Source: Myxococcales bacterium (lineage in GTDB: Bacteria; Myxococcota; Myxococcia; Myxococcales; Anaeromyxobacteraceae). Taken from it: a DNA stretch of 9,061 nucleotides. This document shows, in pieces, positions 6,418-9,061 of this stretch. Position 1 is the stretch's first letter, and each line of letters begins with the position of its first letter. The DNA lies in contig JAJXSQ010000065.1 in NCBI GenBank assembly GCA_021784495.1, forward strand, positions 1 through 9,061, written 5' to 3'. The position numbers were made by a program, and so were the translations under genes. The notes under the pieces were generated by a model that had not been told where the DNA came from, made no database searches, and was given only the letters and a program-made list of their open reading frames with translations.

Positions 6418-7065
6418 CTACGGCTTCACCAGCCCCCGCGCGACGGCGAGGAGCGCCGCCTCGGCCTTGGTCGAGACGTCCATCTTCTCGTAGATCCGCT
6501 TCACGTAGGTCTGGACCGTCCCCTCGGCGATCGAGAGCGCGTGGGCCACGTCGGCGTAGGTGTGACCGTGGACGAGGAGCTGGAGCACCTCGAGCTCGCG
6601 CTTCGACAGGGCGGGGCCCGAGGACGGCTTCTGGTCGGGCGCGTCCCCGCGCAGCTCGGCGAGGAGCACCTTGGCGGCGCGCGGGCTGATCGGGGCCGCC
6701 TCGCCGGAGAGGACGTCGTCCACCGCCTTGGTCAGGTCGGAGGCGTGGAACGGCTTGAGGATGTAGCCGGACGCCCCGCTGCGGAGCGCCGAGAGGACGC
6801 GCGCCGGGATGTCGACCGCGGTGAGGGCGATGCACGCCGTTCCGGGGAGGTCCCGGCGGATGGTGGCGATGACGTCCTCGCCGCTCATCTTCGGGAGGCC
6901 GAGATCGACCAGGGCGACGTCGGGCCGCTTCGACATGGCGAGCGCGACCCCCTCCTCGCCGGTCGAGGCCGTCCCGAGCACCTCGACCCCATGCGCGGCG
7001 AGCACCTGGGCGATGAGCCGCGCGACGGCCTCGTCGTCCTCGACCGCGATCGCCCGGATCGTCAT
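6418..7065 (-). CDS. Two-component response regulator, NarL/FixJ type
   Basis: This is a 215-residue phosphorylation-controlled transcription factor. The receiver domain (about 1-120) has the acidic pocket Glu9-Asp10-Asp11, phosphoacceptor Asp54 in ALVDLGLPKMSG, Thr82 and Lys104 in GYILKPF, so it should be active. A short linker rich in Asp, Pro and Ser follows. Residues 152-209 form a LuxR-type helix-turn-helix (LSKRELEVLQLL, then AEGTVQTYVKRIYEKM). No histidine kinase is in the window, so it is an orphan here. It lies between the cytochrome unit and the fab operon in the same direction, but gaps of about 100 bp with a strong promoter downstream suggest it is separate from the operon. Its targets cannot be told from sequence. 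Confidence 0.92.
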   Translation of the reverse strand: MTIRAIAVEDDEAVARLIAQVLAAHGVEVLGTASTGEEGVALAMSKRPDVALVDLGLPKMSGEDVIATIRRDLPGTACIALTAVDIPARVLSALRSGASGYILKPFHASDLTKAVDDVLSGEAAPISPRAAKVLLAELRGDAPDQKPSSGPALSKRELEVLQLLVHGHTYADVAHALSIAEGTVQTYVKRIYEKMDVSTKAEAALLAVARGLVKP

Positions 7066-7110
7066 TCGCCCGCTACCCCTGGTCCTCGAGCGGCCTCGCC
7101 CGATCGATCT

Positions 7111-7139
7111 GTCCTAACAGCACGACCCCTGGCGGGCAA
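7111..7139 (-). promoter_or_regulatory. Candidate promoter of the response regulator
   Basis: On the minus strand TTGCCC (7139-7134), a 17-bp spacer and TAGGAC (7116-7111) lie about 45 bp before the ATG at 7065. The -35 matches at four of six positions and the -10 at three of six, so this is a weak call resting on spacing and location. Read-through from the cytochrome genes is the alternative. Confidence 0.3.
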
Positions 7140-7149
7140 GACGGACGGC

Positions 7150-7161
7150 GGGGTCGACCCC
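7150..7161. other. Perfect 12-bp palindrome GGGGTCGACCCC
   Basis: This fully symmetric site lies just after the stop of the small membrane protein gene and about 85 bp before the regulator start. It has no spacer, so it is a poor hairpin and better suited to a dimeric protein site. Related GGG-TCGA-CCC sequences occur near the operon promoter at 6346-6358 and 6371-6381. No binding protein is identified. Confidence 0.25.
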
Positions 7162-7168
7162 TCCGAGA

Positions 7169-7405
7169 TCAGTCGAGGGAGCCGAACTCGTCGTGCTCGC
7201 CGTACCCCTGGAGGTCGAGGACGATGGCGAGCAGGTAGAGGACCAGCGACGCGGTGCCGAAGAACTGGCCGAGGCTCATCGCCACGACGAGGAGCAGCGG
7301 GCCGGGGGCGAGGATCGAGGCGATCATGAGCGCCAGCGAGGCCAGCGTCGTGATGGTCGAGATGAGAACGAGCCGCCGGATGGTGATCTTGGTGACCGAG
7401 AACAT
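7169..7405 (-). CDS. Small two-helix membrane protein next to the cytochrome
   Basis: I do not recognise this 78-residue protein. It has a short basic N-terminus (KITIRR), two strongly hydrophobic segments (about 11-33 and 36-64) joined by a Pro-Gly turn, and an acidic tail (GYGEHDEFGSLD). It contains no Cys and no heme motif. The gene starts three bases after the cytochrome stop, and its AAGGAG ribosome site (7412-7417) lies inside the end of the cytochrome gene, six bases from the ATG. The two are therefore almost certainly co-transcribed and probably coupled. A role as a membrane subunit or assembly partner of the cytochrome is inferred from this arrangement only. Confidence 0.85.
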   Translation of the reverse strand: MFSVTKITIRRLVLISTITTLASLALMIASILAPGPLLLVVAMSLGQFFGTASLVLYLLAIVLDLQGYGEHDEFGSLD

Positions 7406-7408
7406 CGG

Positions 7409-8107
7409 CTACTCCTTCGCCGCGCCGGCGGGGGCGGCGTTCGAGGCGGTCCGGGCGGGGGCGCGGCCGTTGCCGCCGTGGGCGAAGGCTCGCGGGTGGA
7501 TCACCTCACCGGAGTGGCAGTCGATGCACTTCGTGTCGCCCTTGCGGATGTCGTCGAGAGCCGCCGCGTGATCGTCCACCTTCCCCCAGCGCGGGGCCTC
7601 GGTCGAGTGGCACCGGGTGCACATCGCGTTCTGGAAGGGCTTGTACATGTGGATCGGCTTGCCGCCCTCGCCGTAGGGGCCGGTGTTGGCGTACTCGGTG
7701 ATGTAATAATAGAGGTGGCGGAGCCCGTTCAGCTTCGTCGTCATCGTGCCGAACATCTGGTAGTCGGCGTGGCAGGTGTAGCAGGACTCCTCGCCGAAGG
7801 CCCGGTTCCGGCTGTGGATCGCCGCGAGGCTGTGCGACGTCGGATCGGCCGCGTCCTGCGTGTAGGGCAGCATGACGTGGCAGGAGCCGCAGAACGAGCG
7901 CTGGAGCGTGTACTCGAACCCGGAGATGTTGCCGGCGAGCGAGGTCGCGAGCGGCATCACGCCGAGCCCGAAGAGCAGGACGATCTTGGTCGAGCGCCCG
8001 AGCGGCGGACGGACCAGGAGGTACCAGATCAGGATGAGGACCGCGATGACCGCGGAGACGAGCGCGGCGACGCGGAGGAGCTGTTCGGTCGAGTCGATCT
8101 TGAGCAC
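7409..8107 (-). CDS. Membrane-anchored tetraheme cytochrome c, NapC/NirT-like
   Basis: This 232-residue protein has four CxxCH heme c sites: CGSCH (73-77), CYTCH (109-113), CTRCH (163-167) and CIDCH (194-198). Two hydrophobic segments (about 12-32 and 41-60) precede them. The heme domain should face the periplasm, with a low-complexity Ala/Gly/Pro tail after 205. NapC/NirT/NrfH proteins usually oxidise membrane quinol and pass electrons to a periplasmic reductase. Four hemes and an N-terminal anchor fit, though those proteins commonly have one anchor helix rather than two. No reductase lies nearby, so the acceptor is unknown. The start is GTG at 8107: an in-frame stop at 8144-8146 rules out a much longer form, and no ATG in frame precedes the first helix. 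No Shine-Dalgarno is visible. Confidence 0.88.
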   Translation of the reverse strand: MLKIDSTEQLLRVAALVSAVIAVLILIWYLLVRPPLGRSTKIVLLFGLGVMPLATSLAGNISGFEYTLQRSFCGSCHVMLPYTQDAADPTSHSLAAIHSRNRAFGEESCYTCHADYQMFGTMTTKLNGLRHLYYYITEYANTGPYGEGGKPIHMYKPFQNAMCTRCHSTEAPRWGKVDDHAAALDDIRKGDTKCIDCHSGEVIHPRAFAHGGNGRAPARTASNAAPAGAAKE

Positions 8108-8117
8108 GGTGGCCGTG

Positions 8118-8147
8118 TAGCTAGCATGTGCGCCCCAAACGGTTCAA
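8118..8147 (-). promoter_or_regulatory. Candidate cytochrome promoter with a very short leader
   Basis: On the minus strand TTGAAC (8147-8142), an 18-bp spacer and TAGCTA (8123-8118) carry a TGn extension before the -10 box. The hexamer match is poor. If used, transcription would begin only a few bases before the GTG at 8107, giving an almost leaderless message. That would agree with the missing ribosome site. Confidence 0.28.
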
Positions 8148-8262
8148 CCCCTACTTGCACCCATTGGTCATTTCCGCGCACCCCCGCCCGCCCGCGTCCG
8201 CTCGCCCCTCCCACGACCCTCGCACGCCTCTCGCGATCTCGACCGGATCGCCGCGAATCGTC

Positions 8263-8291
8263 TTGCCTTTCCGGCACGCATGCCATAGATA
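8263..8291 (+). promoter_or_regulatory. Candidate tRNA-Arg promoter
   Basis: TTGCCT (8263-8268), a 17-bp spacer and TAGATA (8286-8291) place the start a few bases before the tRNA at 8303. The bases between the -10 box and the tRNA, ccctccccgtc, are almost all G or C. Such a GC-rich discriminator is characteristic of stable-RNA promoters under stringent (ppGpp) control; applying that here is inference. Confidence 0.5.
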
Positions 8292-8302
8292 CCCTCCCCG
8301 TC

Positions 8303-8376
8303 GCGCGGTTAGCTCAGATGGATAGAGCGTCGGCCTCCGGAGCCGAAGGCCACAGGTTCGAATCCTGTACCGCGCA
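8303..8376 (+). tRNA. tRNA-Arg (anticodon CCG)
   Basis: The 74 bases fold as a complete cloverleaf. The acceptor arms GCGCGGT and ACCGCGC pair fully. The D arm is GCTC/GAGC, and the anticodon stem TCGGC/GCCGA closes the seven-base loop CTCCGGA, with CCG at the anticodon. The variable loop has five bases and the T arm is ACAGG-TTCGAAT-CCTGT. The unpaired discriminator is A, as expected for arginine. CCA is not encoded and must be added after transcription. It reads CGG codons. No integrase or attachment-site duplicate is visible next to it. Confidence 0.97.
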
Positions 8377-8447
8377 CTTCCCTTCCCGGGAGTGGCCTGG
8401 ATCTCGCCGCGCGAGGTCGGCCACCTCCGACCTGGCCCCGAGGGACC

Positions 8448-9061
8448 ATGATCGAGTCCACCTTCGATCGGCTCGAGGCGGCCTGGGAGAGCGCCACCGC
8501 GCGCCGGATCGTCGCCGACGCCCTGGTGGCCATCTTCGTCCTCGTGCTCGTCGTCGTCGAGCTCGGCGCCCTCGGGCTCGAGCCCACCGCGCTGCGCGCC
8601 TTCACCCCGGTGAACCACTTCTTCGCGGTCGAGGTCGCCTTCTACGCGCTCCTCGCGTACGAGGTCGTGGGGCTGGTCTTCGGGATCGCGCGGTCGGTCG
8701 CCAACGCCGCCGGCAAGCAGTTCGAGATCTTCTCGCTCATCCTGCTGCGGCAGTCCTTCGAGTCCTTCGGGCACCTCCCGGTGCCGCTCGTCTGGGCCGA
8801 CGTCCGCGGGACCGCGCTGGAGATGCTCGCCGCCTGCTCCGGCGCCCTCGCGATCTTCGTGCTGCTCGGCTTCTACTACCGGGCGCAGCGCCACGAGCCG
8901 CTCTCCGGCGACACGCGCGACCGCGCCAGCTTCATCCGGGCCAAGAAGGCGATCGCCCTCCTCCTCCTCGTCGTCTTCCCGCTCGTCGGGCTCGAGGCGG
9001 CCTGGGGGCAGCTCGTCCGGCGCGAGGAGCGCGCCTTCTTCGAGACGCTCTACACCTTGCT
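8448..9061 (+). CDS. Polytopic membrane protein of unknown function (3' end beyond the window)
   Basis: I do not recognise this protein. The 204 codons seen begin MIESTFDRLEAAWESATARR, an amphipathic N-terminus, followed by hydrophobic segments at about 20-43, 58-82, 123-143 and 167-187. Between the second and third is a conserved-looking stretch, SVANAAGKQFEIFSLILLRQ, and a further loop holds several charged residues (RHEPLSGDTRDRA). No signal peptide, heme site or catalytic motif is evident. The ATG has GAGGGA just upstream (8440-8445), and the frame is open to the window end. It lies 71 bp after the tRNA on the same strand; read-through from the tRNA promoter is possible, and no other clear promoter is visible. 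A channel, a transporter or a sensor are all open. Confidence 0.82.
   Translation, partial: MIESTFDRLEAAWESATARRIVADALVAIFVLVLVVVELGALGLEPTALRAFTPVNHFFAVEVAFYALLAYEVVGLVFGIARSVANAAGKQFEIFSLILLRQSFESFGHLPVPLVWADVRGTALEMLAACSGALAIFVLLGFYYRAQRHEPLSGDTRDRASFIRAKKAIALLLLVVFPLVGLEAAWGQLVRREERAFFETLYTL

Noticed and set aside
8303..8376. tRNA-Arg as an integration site for a mobile element
   Set aside because: There is no integrase gene nearby and no repeat of the tRNA 3' end within the window.
8151..8894. Minus-strand open frame across the tRNA and the start of the membrane protein gene
   Set aside because: It runs antisense through a complete tRNA-Arg and a plus-strand gene with clear membrane segments. 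Its peptide is Glu/Arg/Gly-rich without motifs.

Overview
This is a high-GC bacterial window whose main content is a minus-strand lipid-synthesis operon. From upstream to downstream it reads yceD (DUF177), rpmF, plsX, fabH, fabD, fabG, acpP, fabF, the same order as in Escherichia coli. The strong GC bias, the long spurious antisense ORFs, the NapC-like tetraheme cytochrome and the character of the proteins suggest a high-GC deltaproteobacterium or myxobacterium such as Anaeromyxobacter. That placement is an inference; no rRNA is present to test it.

Layout: (1) 1-127 is the right end of an insertion sequence. It holds the last 37 codons of a plus-strand, IS5-like transposase and a probable terminal repeat, and it stops just past the 3' end of fabF. 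(2) 138-6306 is the eight-gene operon. A near-consensus sigma-70 promoter (TTGACT, 16 bp, TATAAT) lies at 6340-6367, about 30 bp before yceD. Most genes are 3-60 bp apart or overlap. Small GC-rich hairpins flank acpP and may let ACP be expressed at a different level from its neighbours. PlsX supplies acyl-phosphate for phospholipid synthesis. FabD loads malonyl groups onto ACP, FabH starts chains, FabF elongates them and FabG does the first reduction. The operon's first two genes, yceD and rpmF, are ribosome-related, which links membrane synthesis to ribosome synthesis. (3) 6418-7065 is an orphan NarL/FixJ-type response regulator on the minus strand. (4) 7169-8107 is a two-gene minus-strand unit: a membrane-anchored tetraheme NapC/NirT-like cytochrome c with a GTG start, then a 78-residue two-helix membrane protein. 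Together they are probably a quinol-oxidising electron-transfer module. (5) 8303-8376 is a plus-strand tRNA-Arg(CCG) with its own candidate promoter. (6) From 8448 to the window end runs the 5' part of a plus-strand gene for a polytopic membrane protein I do not recognise.

No gene-free stretch exceeds 200 bases. The longest is 8108-8302, which appears to hold divergent promoters for the cytochrome and the tRNA. I saw no CRISPR array, phage gene or clear new defence system. The less ordinary parts are the insertion sequence against fabF, the cytochrome pair with its orphan regulator, and the unknown membrane protein.
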